Under the pieces are notes generated by a model that was given only the letters and a program-made list of their open reading frames with translations, made no database searches and was not told the origin of the DNA. From Opitutales bacterium (GTDB taxonomy: Bacteria > Verrucomicrobiota > Verrucomicrobiia > Opitutales > Intestinicryptomonadaceae), in the NCBI GenBank assembly GCA_015061945.1, contig SUVP01000001.1:248001-312000 (forward strand): 64,000 nt of DNA. The letters are read 5' to 3'. Position numbers and translations under genes: made by a program. Every line of letters begins with the position of its first letter. Position 1 is the first letter of the stretch. Shown here in pieces: positions 45,573-56,300 of the stretch.

Positions 45573-46974
45573 TTTCTTTCCAAGCTTTGATTTGCGACTT
45601 TATCTGATTTGCCCCTGGCATACCGATTTTTTCACGCATTGCAAACGCACGCTTTAAATCGAAAACTTTACGCCAATTCTTATCAGCCTTATCGCAAATT
45701 GCAAAAATATCTTTATCGGCGAGTTCGTTAATTGGCGTTTTTGTCTTTTCTGCAAGAGCTACTATTTCGCCGACACAATGGTGTGCTTTGCGGAATGGAA
45801 CACCTTGCATAACGAAATAATCTGCGAGATCTGTCGCCAACAACAATGGGTCCGACACTGCAATATCGCACTTTTCTTTCACGAACTTCATCTTCTTTGC
45901 ACATTGTGTAAGTACATCTAAACAGATTGATACTTGTGCAAAAGAATCAAAAATTGGTGGTTTGTCTTCTTGCAAGTCACGATTATACGTCAAAGGCAAG
46001 CCCTTAACGAGTGCAAACAAGTTGCTTAAGTTGCCGATAAGGCGAGCCGATTTGCCTCGCATAAGCTCAAAAGCATCGGGATTTTTCTTTTGTGGCATAA
46101 GCGACGAACCTGTCGTAAATGCGTCTGGAAGTGCGACGAACGCAAATTCCGATGTATTCCAAATAATCACATCTTCAGAAACACGAGAAAGGTGGATTCC
46201 AACAGTTGCACAAGCAAATGCAAACTCGAGGAAAAGGTCGCGATCTGCAACAGCGTCCATACTATTGCCCGTTACGATTGGTTCGCCTGTTTGTTCATCT
46301 ACAAACCCCATCAACGTCGCTGTTTCGAGTCTGTCGATTGGGAGAGTCGACCCCGCAATAGCACCGCTACCAAGTGGCGATACATTAGATGCGTCGTACG
46401 CAAATTTGAAACGTTCGATATCGCGAGCAAACATTTCAACCCACGCTAAAATGTGGTGTGCAACACTAACTGGTTGAGCACGTTGCAAGTGAGTATACCC
46501 TGGGATAAAAATATCTTTATTTTGGTCGGCAAGCTCAACTAATGTAACCAACAATTTTTCGAGTTTTGCTACAACTTCAGAACACGCATATTTAAAGAAT
46601 AGACGCATATCTGTTGCAACTTGGTCGTTGCGACTGCGTGCAGTATGGAGCTTTGCTGCAGCTGGGACATCTTTTGTCAACGCCTGTTCGATATTCATAT
46701 GGACGTCTTCGAGAGACTCGCTCCATTGAAAATCACCTGCTTCAATTTTTTTCAAAATATTTGCCAAACCTTTTACGATTTGTGAACACTCCGACTTTGT
46801 AATAATGCCGACCTTTGCAAGCATCTTTGCATGAGCTGTCGACCCTTGAATATCGAAGCGTGCCAAGAGTTTGTCGAACGATACTGATTCGCTAAAACGC
46901 AACATCAAATCACTTGGGGCTTCTGAGAATCTACCACCCCAACTCGCTTGAGATTTCTTTTCCGATTTTTTCAT
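45562..46974 (-). CDS. argH: Argininosuccinate lyase
   Basis: A 470-residue enzyme splitting argininosuccinate to arginine and fumarate, last step of arginine synthesis. The start at 46974 ([18 protein letters not shown]) is preferred over a longer frame to 46995. Fumarase-superfamily signature [27 protein letters not shown] and [12 protein letters not shown] are present. No other arg genes are nearby. Confidence 0.95.
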   Translation of the reverse strand: MKKSEKKSQASWGGRFSEAPSDLMLRFSESVSFDKLLARFDIQGSTAHAKMLAKVGIITKSECSQIVKGLANILKKIEAGDFQWSESLEDVHMNIEQALTKDVPAAAKLHTARSRNDQVATDMRLFFKYACSEVVAKLEKLLVTLVELADQNKDIFIPGYTHLQRAQPVSVAHHILAWVEMFARDIERFKFAYDASNVSPLGSGAIAGSTLPIDRLETATLMGFVDEQTGEPIVTGNSMDAVADRDLFLEFAFACATVGIHLSRVSEDVIIWNTSEFAFVALPDAFTTGSSLMPQKKNPDAFELMRGKSARLIGNLSNLFALVKGLPLTYNRDLQEDKPPIFDSFAQVSICLDVLTQCAKKMKFVKEKCDIAVSDPLLLATDLADYFVMQGVPFRKAHHCVGEIVALAEKTKTPINELADKDIFAICDKADKNWRKVFDLKRAFAMREKIGMPGANQIKSQIKAWKEIIG

Positions 46975-47322
46975 AATCCAAAACAATTTACACACGATAT
47001 AAATTTTTACAAGTTTTTTAAAAAATGAAATAGCTACAAAAAACCAAATATTTCATATAAAATATTCTTATTACTCTTGACTTAATTTTTATATTCTCAA
47101 AAATACGGGATGAAAGCGGAATGTTTCTCTGTTTATAACGTTGCTTTTGTAATGATTATAAACTTCTTTCTCCGCTTTTTTTCCGATATATAAAATTATT
47201 GGGAAGACTCTACGGCGCATCCGCACCGTAAAAACCGTAAACATTGTTTGCGGATAGTCTGTGTTTGCAGACAATCACAGCGGATTTTCAAACAGAAATA
47301 AAACGAAAGAAATATAAACACT
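46975..47322 (+). other. Intergenic region between argH and ppdK
   Basis: 348 bases without a gene. It must hold the divergent argH and ppdK promoters. A TTGACT box lies at 47077, but no good -10 follows at the right distance. The distinctive content is a nested inverted repeat at 47113-47182 and smaller hairpins (for example TACGG/CCGTA and GTCTG/CAGAC between 47210 and 47280), suggesting a structured ppdK leader. Confidence 0.5.
47113..47182 (+). ncRNA. Nested hairpin with T-tail in the ppdK leader (candidate attenuator or small RNA)
   Basis: Outer arms AAAGCGGA (47113-47120) and TCCGCTTT (47171-47178) enclose perfect inner arms GTTTATAA (47131-47138) and TTATAAAC (47156-47163); a T-run follows. 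This looks like a terminator or attenuator built on a longer structured RNA. No RNA family recognised. Confidence 0.35.
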
Positions 47323-50073
47323 ATGGCAAAAAAAGTTGCTACAAAAACAAAGAAGTGCTCGGCAAAAAAACCGTGTGCAAAGAAAAACGAAAAATATACA
47401 TACCTGTTCGGTAAGACAACTGACGGCGACGCTAAGATGAGAAATCTCCTTGGCGGTAAAGGTGCAAACCTCGCTGAAATGGCTCGAATAGGTTTGCCTG
47501 TCCCCCCAGGATTCACAATCACAACTGAAGTTTGCACATACTTCTACGATAATGGTAAGAAATACCCTGCATCGCTCGAAAAGCAAGTTAAGCTCGGCGT
47601 TGAATCGGTTGAAAAACAAATGGGCAAAAAATTCGGCGACGAAAAAGATCCATTGTTGTTCTCGGTTCGTTCAGGTGCAAGAGAATCTATGCCAGGTATG
47701 ATGGATACAATCCTCAACCTCGGTCTTAACGACAAAACAGTTGAAGGTCTTTCAGCAAAAACACAAAATCCACGTTTCGCATGGGACTGCTACCGTCGCT
47801 TCATCCAAATGTATGGCGACGTTGTTATGGGCGTACAAGCTCGCAACGAAGCAGAACCCGAACCATTCCATCATGTAATGGAAGGTTTGAAAGCTGAAAT
47901 CGGCAAGAAGTTCGATACAGAACTTACAGTAGAAGACCTCAAAGAACTTGTAAAACGCTACAAGGCTCTCATCAAGTCGAGAATCGGCAAGACATTCCCA
48001 CAAGATGTGTACGATCAACTTTGGGGTGCAATCGGTGCAGTATTCGGTTCATGGATGAACGAACGTGCAATCATTTATCGCCAAAAGTACGGCATCCCTG
48101 CATCATGGGGTACAGCTGTTAACGTTCAAACGATGGTATTCGGCAATAAGGGCGAAACATCGGCAACTGGCGTTGCATTCACACGCGACCCAGCTAACGG
48201 CGAAAATGAATTCTATGGCGAATATCTCATCAATGCACAAGGCGAAGACGTTGTTGCTGGTGTACGCACACCACACAAAATCAGCCAACTGCAAAATGAA
48301 ATGCCAAAAGCATATAAAGAACTCTTGGCTATCCGCAAGAAGCTCGAAAATCACTTCAAGGATATGCAAGACTTCGAGTTCACTATCGAAGAAAACAAGC
48401 TCTATATGCTCCAAACTCGCAATGGTAAACGCACAGGTATGGCTGCGGTTCGCATTGCAGTTGAAATGAATAAGCAAAAGTTTATGGACGAAAAGACTGC
48501 TGTCTTGAAAATTCCAGCAGATTCAATCTCAAGTTTGCTCGTTCCAGTATTTGATACAAACGCAGTAAAGCGTGCAAAAGTATTGGCAAAAGGTTTGCCA
48601 GCAGGTCCTGGTGCAGCATCGGGCGAAGTTGTGTTCACAGCAGCACAAGCAGAACTCGTTGCATCACGTGGACGCAAGTCTATCCTCTGCCGTGAAGAAA
48701 CATCACCAGAAGATTTGCGTGGTATGATTGCAGCAGAAGGTATCCTCACATCTCGTGGTGGCGTAAGCTCGCACGCAGCGTTGGTTGCACGCCAAATGGG
48801 TAAAGTTTGCATCTGTGGTGCTTCTGAAATCTCGATGGATTACAACAAGCGTTTGATGTCGGTTGGCGATATCGTAATCAAAGAAGGCGATTACATTTCA
48901 ATCGACGGCACAACAGGCGAAATTTATCTCGGCGAAATTGAAACAGCACCAAGTGAAGTTATCCGTGTACTCTCTGGCAAGATGAAGGCTGAAAAGAGCT
49001 ATACTTTCCAACTCTTCCAAACAGTAATGAAGTGGGCTGACAAGTATCGCAAGCTCGGTATCCGCACAAACGCAGATACTCCAGAACAAGCAAAGCGTGC
49101 AGTACAATTTGGTGCAGAAGGTATCGGTCTTTGCCGTACAGAACATATGTTCTTTGAAGGCGACAGAATCGACGCAGTTCGCGAAATGATTTTGGCAACA
49201 GATCTCCAAGAACGTCAAAAGGCACTCAAGAAACTCTTGCCATATCAACGCAAAGACTTTGAAGGAATCTTCAAGGCAATGGAAGGCTTGCCAGTAACAA
49301 TCCGCTTGCTCGACCCACCATTGCACGAATTCCTCCCACACGAAAGTGCAGCACGCAACGCACTCGCAGAAAAGATGAACATCTCTCCAGAAGTTCTCAC
49401 AGAACGTTGCAAGGCACTCGAAGAACAAAACCCAATGTTAGGGCACCGTGGTTGCCGTCTTGGCAATAGCTACCCTGAAATCACAGAAATGCAGTCGAGA
49501 GCAATCTTTGAAGCAGCAGCATCTCTCATCAAGAAGGGTAAGAAGGTCAAGGTTGAAATTATGGTTCCACTCGTTGGCTTCGTACAAGAATTGAAATTCC
49601 AAGCTGAAGTAATCAATAAGACAGCCGAAGCTGTAATGGCTGAAAAGAAAGTCAAGATTGACTATATGCTCGGTACAATGATTGAAGTTCCACGTGGTGC
49701 ATTGACAGCTGATGAAATCGCAGAAGTCGCACAATTCTTCTCATTCGGAACAAACGACCTCACACAAACAGGTCTCGGAATGAGCCGTGATGACGCTGGT
49801 AGCTTCCTCGGCAGATATAAGGAACTCGATATTCTCCCGAAGAATCCATTTGCATCAATCGACAAGGGTGGCGTAGGTCAGCTCGTAAGAATCGGTGCAG
49901 AAAAGGGACGTTCGGCACGTCCGAATATCAAGCTTGGTATCTGTGGCGAACACGGTGGCGATCCAGATTCAATCGACTTCTTCAACGATGTTGGTTTGAA
50001 CTATGTATCATGCTCACCGCCTCGCGTACCAGTTGCACGCTTGGCAGCAGCACAAGCACAGTTGAAAAAATAA
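47323..50073 (+). CDS. ppdK: Pyruvate, phosphate dikinase
   Basis: A 916-residue enzyme interconverting PEP, AMP and PPi with pyruvate, ATP and Pi, common in anaerobes as a glycolytic or gluconeogenic step. After a Lys/Cys-rich 20-residue N-terminal extension ([21 protein letters not shown]) it has the ATP-grasp domain ([40 protein letters not shown]), the phosphohistidine domain with H484 in [16 protein letters not shown], and the PEP-binding barrel ([40 protein letters not shown]). Full length. A terminator follows. Confidence 0.97.
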   Translation: MAKKVATKTKKCSAKKPCAKKNEKYTYLFGKTTDGDAKMRNLLGGKGANLAEMARIGLPVPPGFTITTEVCTYFYDNGKKYPASLEKQVKLGVESVEKQMGKKFGDEKDPLLFSVRSGARESMPGMMDTILNLGLNDKTVEGLSAKTQNPRFAWDCYRRFIQMYGDVVMGVQARNEAEPEPFHHVMEGLKAEIGKKFDTELTVEDLKELVKRYKALIKSRIGKTFPQDVYDQLWGAIGAVFGSWMNERAIIYRQKYGIPASWGTAVNVQTMVFGNKGETSATGVAFTRDPANGENEFYGEYLINAQGEDVVAGVRTPHKISQLQNEMPKAYKELLAIRKKLENHFKDMQDFEFTIEENKLYMLQTRNGKRTGMAAVRIAVEMNKQKFMDEKTAVLKIPADSISSLLVPVFDTNAVKRAKVLAKGLPAGPGAASGEVVFTAAQAELVASRGRKSILCREETSPEDLRGMIAAEGILTSRGGVSSHAALVARQMGKVCICGASEISMDYNKRLMSVGDIVIKEGDYISIDGTTGEIYLGEIETAPSEVIRVLSGKMKAEKSYTFQLFQTVMKWADKYRKLGIRTNADTPEQAKRAVQFGAEGIGLCRTEHMFFEGDRIDAVREMILATDLQERQKALKKLLPYQRKDFEGIFKAMEGLPVTIRLLDPPLHEFLPHESAARNALAEKMNISPEVLTERCKALEEQNPMLGHRGCRLGNSYPEITEMQSRAIFEAAASLIKKGKKVKVEIMVPLVGFVQELKFQAEVINKTAEAVMAEKKVKIDYMLGTMIEVPRGALTADEIAEVAQFFSFGTNDLTQTGLGMSRDDAGSFLGRYKELDILPKNPFASIDKGGVGQLVRIGAEKGRSARPNIKLGICGEHGGDPDSIDFFNDVGLNYVSCSPPRVPVARLAAAQAQLKK

Positions 50074-50088
50074 TAACAACTGAAAACC

Positions 50089-50122
50089 AAAAATGGCGGA
50101 GTTTTTACTTCGCCATTTTTTT
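50089..50122 (+). terminator. Terminator after ppdK
   Basis: AAAATGGCG / CGCCATTTT stem with a 12-base loop and a T-run. Confidence 0.8.
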
Positions 50123-50145
50123 GTGTCTAAAAAAATTTAGAAAAA

Positions 50146-51030
50146 TTATTTCAAGCGTCTTTCGAAGTCGGATTCGGTGATTCCTGTAATTTTTTCAAAT
50201 ACTTCAAAATCGAAGTTGGGGAGTTGCAAGGTGCGTTGCAGTTCGTCTTTTGTTGCACTCTCAAATGATGATTTTAGGTCGGGTTTATTCAACCATTTTG
50301 GAAGGATTATATCGGCAAATCGCATATTCTCGACTGGCTTGCCGAACATCATAAGCGGAGCTTCGCCGATATTAAAATATCCGCAATTATAGTTGCCTAT
50401 ATTCCACTTACCTGTATTGCGATTGCCTACGTTAAAACTGCCTGTATTTGAGTTCCCCTTGTTATTGCTTCCTGAATTATAACTGCCGATATTCTCGTCG
50501 CCAGTATTTGAATGACCCTTGTTCCGACTACCGACATTCGCACTGCCGATATTACAATCGCCGACATTATCAATACCCGTGTTGCCGTCGCCAGTATTAA
50601 AATTTCCGCTATTGAGTTTCCCTGTGTTGCGATTACCAGTGTTGCGTTCGCCAGTATTGTGCGAACCTAAATTTCTCTCGCCAGTATTGAATTTTCCGAT
50701 ATTAAAATTTTCATCAGACAATGTTGCGACAAGCTCGTCGGTCATATCTTTAAGCAGACGTATTTGTCCACAACAAATTTGGTCTTCGACTGCAAACTTT
50801 GGCGATTCCGACGGATAACGAAAATCCACTTCGTAAATCCTCGCACCTTTCGAGTACCACATATTCCAATATTTCGAGATGTAATACCCCTCCTCTGCAA
50901 GCTTTGCATTATCGATAAGCGGGAGCCAATCGCCAACTATATCGCCATTTGGCAGGTATGGCGTGTAATCGAAACGTGTGCAAGGCGACAATGATTCGGC
51001 ACTCAAAACTTTGTAATACTTTTCGTTCAT
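50146..51030 (-). CDS. NxG-type pentapeptide-repeat protein
   Basis: A 294-residue protein with about 23 tandem pentapeptides of the xNxGx type (FNTGERNLGSHNTGERNTG), between about residues 110 and 225. Such repeats form a right-handed beta-helix related to the Pentapeptide_2 family rather than the classic A(D/N)Lxx quinolone-resistance type. An N-terminal region (EEGYYISKYWNMWYSKGARIYEV) and a C-terminal helical part (LNKPDLKSSFESATKDELQRTL) flank it. No signal peptide or membrane segment. Function unknown. The repeats are DNA-level degenerate, so this is older than the Sel1 array. Confidence 0.75.
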   Translation of the reverse strand: MNEKYYKVLSAESLSPCTRFDYTPYLPNGDIVGDWLPLIDNAKLAEEGYYISKYWNMWYSKGARIYEVDFRYPSESPKFAVEDQICCGQIRLLKDMTDELVATLSDENFNIGKFNTGERNLGSHNTGERNTGNRNTGKLNSGNFNTGDGNTGIDNVGDCNIGSANVGSRNKGHSNTGDENIGSYNSGSNNKGNSNTGSFNVGNRNTGKWNIGNYNCGYFNIGEAPLMMFGKPVENMRFADIILPKWLNKPDLKSSFESATKDELQRTLQLPNFDFEVFEKITGITESDFERRLK

Positions 51031-51101
51031 AAAAAAAAATTTTAGTTTAGTTTAAAAAAAGCTTTCTAAAGTTGAAAGAAAAATCCATTATAGATTTTAT
51101 T

Positions 51102-52520
51102 ATGATACCAAACATTTTAGCTGAAAGATACGCATCGCAAGCACTCAAAGATATTTGGAGTGCAGAAGGAAAAATTTTGCTCGAACGCAATCTTTGGATT
51201 GCCGTTATGAAAGCACAAAAAGAACTCGGCTTGGACATCCCCCAAGAAGCAATAGACGCTTACGAAAAAGTTAAGCACAATATCAGAGTTGACGAAATCA
51301 ATAAGCGTGAAAAAATCACACGCCACGACGTCAAAGCACGCATCGAAGAATTTTGCGAACTCGCAGGTTTTGAGCATATCCACAAGGGTATGACAAGTAG
51401 AGACCTCACTGAATGTGTCGAACAGTTGCAAGTTTACGAGTCGTTAAAAGTTATCAGAATGAAAACAGTTGCGTCGCTCTCAATTCTTTCGAGAATTGCA
51501 CGCGAACACAAGTCGACAATTCTTTCGGCTCGCACACACAACGTTATCGCACAGCTCACAACATTCGGCAAACGTTTGGCTGAATTTGGCGAAGACACAC
51601 TTCGTGCAATCGAAGGTTTGGATAACCTTATCGAGACTTATCCAGTGCGTGGTCTCAAAGGTGCAGTCGGCACACAGCTCGACCAACTCACACTTTTTAA
51701 TGGCGACGCAACAAAGGCAATCGCCCTCGACGAAAAAGTAAGAAAGCATTTGGGAATAAACCGTTGCATTGGTGCGACAGGTCAAGTGTACCCTCGCACA
51801 TTCGATTATGAGTGCGTGTCGAGACTCTATCAAGTTGGTGCAGGTGCATCATCTTTTGCAAAAACACTTCGCATTATGGCTGGTGCAGAACTCGCAAGCG
51901 AAGGTTTCGCAAAAGGTCAGACAGGTTCGTCGGCAATGCCACACAAGATGAATTCGAGAAGTTGCGAACGCATCAATGGTTTCCACGTCATCTTGCGTGG
52001 ATATTTGGAAATGGCTGCATCGCTCGGTGGCGACCAGTGGAACGAAGGCGACGTATCTTGCTCGGTTGTTCGTCGTGTAGTTCTGCCCGATTCTTTCTTT
52101 GCTATCGATGGTCTCCTCGAAACTTTCATTACTATCCTTAACCAAATGGTAGTAAACACTGCTGTTATAGACGCAGAGTGTCGCAAATATATGCCATTCC
52201 TTTTGACGACAACAATTATGATGAATGCTGTCAAAAAAGGTCTCGGACGTGAAGACGCTCACGAAATCATCAAGGAACACGCAGTCGCAACTGCAAACGA
52301 TTTGCGTGCTGGAAAGATTATCGCAAACGATTTGCTCAAACGTCTCGCAGATGATTCTCGTATGCCTCTCGACGAAGCAGAACTTGCAGAAATCGAGAAA
52401 ATCGGCAGTGTAGAAACAGGTATGGCAACTGCACAAACAGAAGACTTCTGCAACCGTGCCGACGCTCTTGTCGACCGTTTCCCAGAAGCAAAGTCATACG
52501 TTCCTGCACCTATACTCTAA
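51102..52520 (+). CDS. purB: Adenylosuccinate lyase
   Basis: A 472-residue purine-synthesis enzyme acting on SAICAR and adenylosuccinate. The start at 51102 (MIPNILAERYASQALKDIW) is typical; a TTG 30 bases upstream gives an implausible extension. Signature GSSAMPHKMNSRSCERI, plus GMTSRDLTECVEQLQ. Its TAA overlaps the tgt start (TAATG). Confidence 0.95.
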   Translation: MIPNILAERYASQALKDIWSAEGKILLERNLWIAVMKAQKELGLDIPQEAIDAYEKVKHNIRVDEINKREKITRHDVKARIEEFCELAGFEHIHKGMTSRDLTECVEQLQVYESLKVIRMKTVASLSILSRIAREHKSTILSARTHNVIAQLTTFGKRLAEFGEDTLRAIEGLDNLIETYPVRGLKGAVGTQLDQLTLFNGDATKAIALDEKVRKHLGINRCIGATGQVYPRTFDYECVSRLYQVGAGASSFAKTLRIMAGAELASEGFAKGQTGSSAMPHKMNSRSCERINGFHVILRGYLEMAASLGGDQWNEGDVSCSVVRRVVLPDSFFAIDGLLETFITILNQMVVNTAVIDAECRKYMPFLLTTTIMMNAVKKGLGREDAHEIIKEHAVATANDLRAGKIIANDLLKRLADDSRMPLDEAELAEIEKIGSVETGMATAQTEDFCNRADALVDRFPEAKSYVPAPIL

Positions 52521-53644
52521 TGTTTAAAGTTCTAAAGAAATCAGAAAAATCGCGTGCACGTCGTTCAACATTAACGACTGCACATGGCGATATTCAAACG
52601 CCAGTTTTTATGGCAGTAGGCACGCAAGCGACAGTAAAATCGCTCACGCCAAAACAAGTCGAAGAAACGGGTGCTCAAATTATTTTGGGCAACACTTACC
52701 ATTTGAATATCCGCCCGACTTCAGAACTTATCTCACGCTTTGGCGGACTCCATGAGTTTATGAAATGGCGAAAACCAATCCTCACCGATAGCGGTGGTTT
52801 CCAAGCGTTCAGCCTTTCAAAATTAAGAAAAATCACAGAAGAAGGAATCGAGTTCCGTTCACATCTCGACGGCAGAAAATTATTTCTTTCGCCAGAGTCG
52901 TGCATACAAATTCAACGCAACCTCAATTCAGATATTTGTATGGTGCTTGACGAGTGTATCCCCTACCCTTGCGAAAAAGCACCTTGCATAAAATCGGTCG
53001 AACGCACAATCCGTTGGGCAAAGCGTTGTCTTGATGAATACAAGCGTTTGGAAATGCACAAAAGAGGAATCCACACTTTTGCAATTACGCAAGGTGGTTG
53101 CTATCTTGATGTCCGTGCAGATTGCTCAAAACGCCTTACAGACTTAGATTTCCCTGGGTATGCAATCGGCGGAGTTTCTGTCGGTGAACCTGAAGAACAA
53201 ATGCTTGAACAGGTTGATATTTGTACGCAACATTTGCCCGAAGAAAAGCCTCGCTACGTTATGGGTGTTGGCACACCTCCACAAATTCTGAAAATGATTG
53301 CACTGGGTGCCGATATGTTCGATTGCGTTATGCCGACTCGCTTGGCACGCCACGCTTGTGCATTCACACTCGATGGCGAAATAAACCTCAAAAATGCACG
53401 CTTCGCTGAAGACCATTCACCACTCGATAGCAATATCGACAGCTACGCATCAGAATTTTCACGTGCATATATTAGACATCTTGTAAAAGCAAATGAGATG
53501 CTCGCTTGCACGCTAATTTCAATTCACAATATTAGATTTTTCCAAATTTTAACCCAACAAGCCCGTGAGCATATCGAGGCTGGAGATTTTGAAGAATGGA
53601 GCTTAGCTTGGATTGCAAGATACGAGAAAGGAAATGTAAAATGA
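52520..53644 (+). CDS. tgt: Queuine tRNA-ribosyltransferase, zinc-ligand-deficient
   Basis: A 374-residue TIM-barrel enzyme exchanging G34 for preQ1 in tRNAs with GUN anticodons. Conserved: AVGTQATVKSLTPKQVE, ILTDSGGFQAFSLS, VGEPEEQM, and FDCVMPTRLARHACAFT around the catalytic Asp. Unusual: the C-terminal CxCxxC zinc ligands are absent. The corresponding stretch is NIDSYASEFSRAYIRHL, with I306, S308 and S311 at the Cys positions, while the downstream His of ISIHNIRF remains. Translationally coupled to purB and, by ATGA, to the ligase fusion gene. Confidence 0.92.
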   Translation: MFKVLKKSEKSRARRSTLTTAHGDIQTPVFMAVGTQATVKSLTPKQVEETGAQIILGNTYHLNIRPTSELISRFGGLHEFMKWRKPILTDSGGFQAFSLSKLRKITEEGIEFRSHLDGRKLFLSPESCIQIQRNLNSDICMVLDECIPYPCEKAPCIKSVERTIRWAKRCLDEYKRLEMHKRGIHTFAITQGGCYLDVRADCSKRLTDLDFPGYAIGGVSVGEPEEQMLEQVDICTQHLPEEKPRYVMGVGTPPQILKMIALGADMFDCVMPTRLARHACAFTLDGEINLKNARFAEDHSPLDSNIDSYASEFSRAYIRHLVKANEMLACTLISIHNIRFFQILTQQAREHIEAGDFEEWSLAWIARYEKGNVK

Positions 53645-56154
53645 ATATCACATTAATGGAAAACTCCGACGCACTCGCAATGGTGGGGTTAGACTTTGAA
53701 ATCACATACGCTCAAGCTTTCGCAAAAATCAAAAAGGCACAAGAAGCTCTCTTGAAAAACGGAGAAGCTGGTAAGATTGCAATCTTTGCAGAAAACTCTC
53801 CAAACTGGACTTTTGCACTCTACGGGGCATGGCTGAATAATTCGACAGTTACACCTATCGACGCAAAGTGTACAGACGAAGAAGTCGCTTTCATTTTATC
53901 CGACGCCGAACCAAACTCGCTTTGCGTTGGTCGTGAAAGCTTGGAAGTCGCAAAAAAAGCAGTTGAGATTAGTGGACACAAGCCACAAATTATAGTTCTC
54001 GAAGATTTGTTTGAAGGTGAAATTCCAGAAATCACTGATAAAAATTGGAAAGTGGAACGCCCAGAAGACGACCTCGCACTTATCGTGTACACATCGGGGA
54101 CGACAGGCAATCCGAAAGGCGTTATGCTCACCTTTGCAAACCTCTACGCAAATATCAAAAGCGTGTGCGATGCCGGATATTTCTTTAAAGGCGTACGTGT
54201 GCTGACAATGTTGCCATTTCACCATATTCTCCCACTTATGGGGACACTCATTGCTCCACTCAGCGTGAACGGCAGACTCACTTTCCCACGCTCGATTGCA
54301 CCGACAGATATTTCCGAAGCTCTACAAAAATATCCAGTAGATATGGTCGTTAGCGTGCCTCGATTCTACGAAGTTGTGCAGACAAATATTATGGCGAAAA
54401 TTGGGCAATCGAAAATTGCATCGGCACTTTTCGGCTTGGCAAAACTCGTCAATAACAAGACTTTCTCGAGAAAACTCTTCGGTGCCATTCACAAGAAATT
54501 TGGTGGCGAAGTTAAGTACTGGATTTCTGGCGGTGCCGCACTCGACCGCAAAGCGTGGCGAGATTTAGAAACACTTGGGTTCACAGTCTGCGAAGGTTAT
54601 GGTATGACCGAATGTGCCCCAATTATCACTTTCCCCAGAATTGGAAAAGTTAAGATTGGCTCACCAGGACAACCACTCAGCGGTATCGAGATTAAAATCG
54701 ATAACGAAGAAATTGCAGTTCGTGGTGCAAATGTTACACAAGGGTACTACAAACGTCCTGAAGAAAATGCCGAAACAATCCGCGATGGATGGCTCTACAC
54801 TGGCGACTTGGGCTACGTTGATAGCGAACAATACTTGCACATTACTGGTCGACGCAAAGAGCTTATCGTTTTGCCAAATGGTAAAAAGATAAACCCTATC
54901 GACATAGAAACTTTGCTCAAACGCCAAAGCGATGAAATACTCGAAACAGGCGTTTTGAATCTCGACGGCACAATGCAAGCAGTAATCAGAGTATCGCCTG
55001 AGTTCGTCGAAAAATACGGGGCTGAAGGTGCAGAAGAATTTGTCCGCAACAATTTCATTCTTCCATTTAATCGTGGAACAGTTCCGTATAAACGTATCAT
55101 TAAATTTGTTCTTACAACACAAGAATTGCCTCGAACAAGAGTCGGCAAGCTCAAACGCCACCTCTTGCCCGATATGATGAAGTCGGCAAGAAATATGGAG
55201 CTTGAAAAAGCCGAACCAGAACCGACAACTGACACATACGTCGAGCTTAAATCTGTCTTGGAGTCGCAAATCTCTATGCCTGTACGCCCCGACGCTCATA
55301 TGGAAATGGACTTGGGGTTAGACTCTCTCGGCAAGATTTCTATGCAATGTTATGTTCAAGAAAATCTCGGTGTGAACATTGTCGAACGCGACTTTGAAAA
55401 ATATTCGTCGCTCAGAGAATTTGCAAAGTTTGTAGAAGAAAATCGCAACAGCGATGTTGAAAATAAAAATATGAATATCTCTTGGGCAGAAATTATCGGA
55501 CGCCTTCCACAACCAAAACTCTACAAGCCAAATTGCTTGCACTTCCTCTCGATTTTCATCTTCAAGACATTCGGCAAACTATTCTATAAAACAGAATATA
55601 TCGGGCTTGAAAATCTCAAGACCGACAAGCCTGTGATTATTGCACCTAACCACCAAAGTTATCTCGACGGTCTCTTTGTGGTTATGCCATTTTCAAAGAC
55701 ACAACTTTACAAAACTTATTTCTTTGCAAAGCTCCGCAATATCCTCAAAGGTGGGCTCCTCAAAAAATATGCCGACAGAAGTAATGTCATTATTATGGAT
55801 ATTAACGACAATGTCAGCGAAGCTTTGAGAAAACTTGCAACTGCTTTGCGTGAAGGTAATCGCATTGTTATCTTCCCAGAAGGAACTCGTACAAAAGACG
55901 GGCTTATTGCCGACTTCAAACAAAGCTTTGCAATTCTCGCAAAAGAGATGAATATCGAAGTTATCCCAGTTGCAATTAGTGGTGCTTACGAAGCTGTGAA
56001 AGCAAATGCGACACTCCCAACTTTTGGGGCAAAAGCTATTGTTGAATACCTGCCTGCGATGTCGGTCAAAGAAAATGAGTCTTACGCCGACTTTGCAACA
56101 AGAGTCAAAGAAGCAATCGAAAAAGCTTGGGACAAAAATACAAAACGCGATTAA
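53641..56154 (+). CDS. Acyl ligase / acyl carrier / 1-acylglycerol-phosphate acyltransferase fusion
   Basis: An 837-residue three-part protein. Start at 53641, overlapping the tgt stop (ATGA). Part 1 is an AMP-forming acyl-CoA/ACP synthetase with YTSGTTGNPKG (from residue 150) and the YGMTECAP and TGDLGY motifs. Part 2, about residues 520-610, is an acyl carrier-like domain with LGLDSLGKIS, where S562 would carry phosphopantetheine. Part 3 is a PlsC-like acyltransferase with HQSYLD (H671, D676) and FPEGTRT. It could activate a free fatty acid, load it on its own carrier domain and transfer it to lysophospholipid, as in lipid recycling by Aas; this is inference from domain order. Confidence 0.85.
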   Translation: MNITLMENSDALAMVGLDFEITYAQAFAKIKKAQEALLKNGEAGKIAIFAENSPNWTFALYGAWLNNSTVTPIDAKCTDEEVAFILSDAEPNSLCVGRESLEVAKKAVEISGHKPQIIVLEDLFEGEIPEITDKNWKVERPEDDLALIVYTSGTTGNPKGVMLTFANLYANIKSVCDAGYFFKGVRVLTMLPFHHILPLMGTLIAPLSVNGRLTFPRSIAPTDISEALQKYPVDMVVSVPRFYEVVQTNIMAKIGQSKIASALFGLAKLVNNKTFSRKLFGAIHKKFGGEVKYWISGGAALDRKAWRDLETLGFTVCEGYGMTECAPIITFPRIGKVKIGSPGQPLSGIEIKIDNEEIAVRGANVTQGYYKRPEENAETIRDGWLYTGDLGYVDSEQYLHITGRRKELIVLPNGKKINPIDIETLLKRQSDEILETGVLNLDGTMQAVIRVSPEFVEKYGAEGAEEFVRNNFILPFNRGTVPYKRIIKFVLTTQELPRTRVGKLKRHLLPDMMKSARNMELEKAEPEPTTDTYVELKSVLESQISMPVRPDAHMEMDLGLDSLGKISMQCYVQENLGVNIVERDFEKYSSLREFAKFVEENRNSDVENKNMNISWAEIIGRLPQPKLYKPNCLHFLSIFIFKTFGKLFYKTEYIGLENLKTDKPVIIAPNHQSYLDGLFVVMPFSKTQLYKTYFFAKLRNILKGGLLKKYADRSNVIIMDINDNVSEALRKLATALREGNRIVIFPEGTRTKDGLIADFKQSFAILAKEMNIEVIPVAISGAYEAVKANATLPTFGAKAIVEYLPAMSVKENESYADFATRVKEAIEKAWDKNTKRD

Positions 56155-56168
56155 CACTCTTTTTTAAG

Positions 56169-56192
56169 AAAAGCCCTTCGGGGCTTTTTTTT
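56169..56192 (+). terminator. Terminator after the ligase fusion gene
   Basis: AAAAGCCC-TTCG-GGGCTTTT with a stable tetraloop and T-run. Confidence 0.9.
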
Positions 56193-56300
56193 GCACTACA
56201 TAAACAAAGTTTTATACTATTTTGACATCGAGAAAAAGAGTCTTGCCAAAGAATCTACACAATTCTATCCTTTAGAAAAATTTTAACAACAATACTATAT

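Noticed and set aside
47077-47105. TTGACT box as a ppdK promoter
   Set aside because: No acceptable -10 hexamer at 16-18 bases; not strong enough to annotate.
50519-50818. A plus-strand Leu/Pro-rich frame opposite the pentapeptide gene
   Set aside because: It is the antisense image of the NxG repeats; the minus-strand frame has start, length and a recognisable family.
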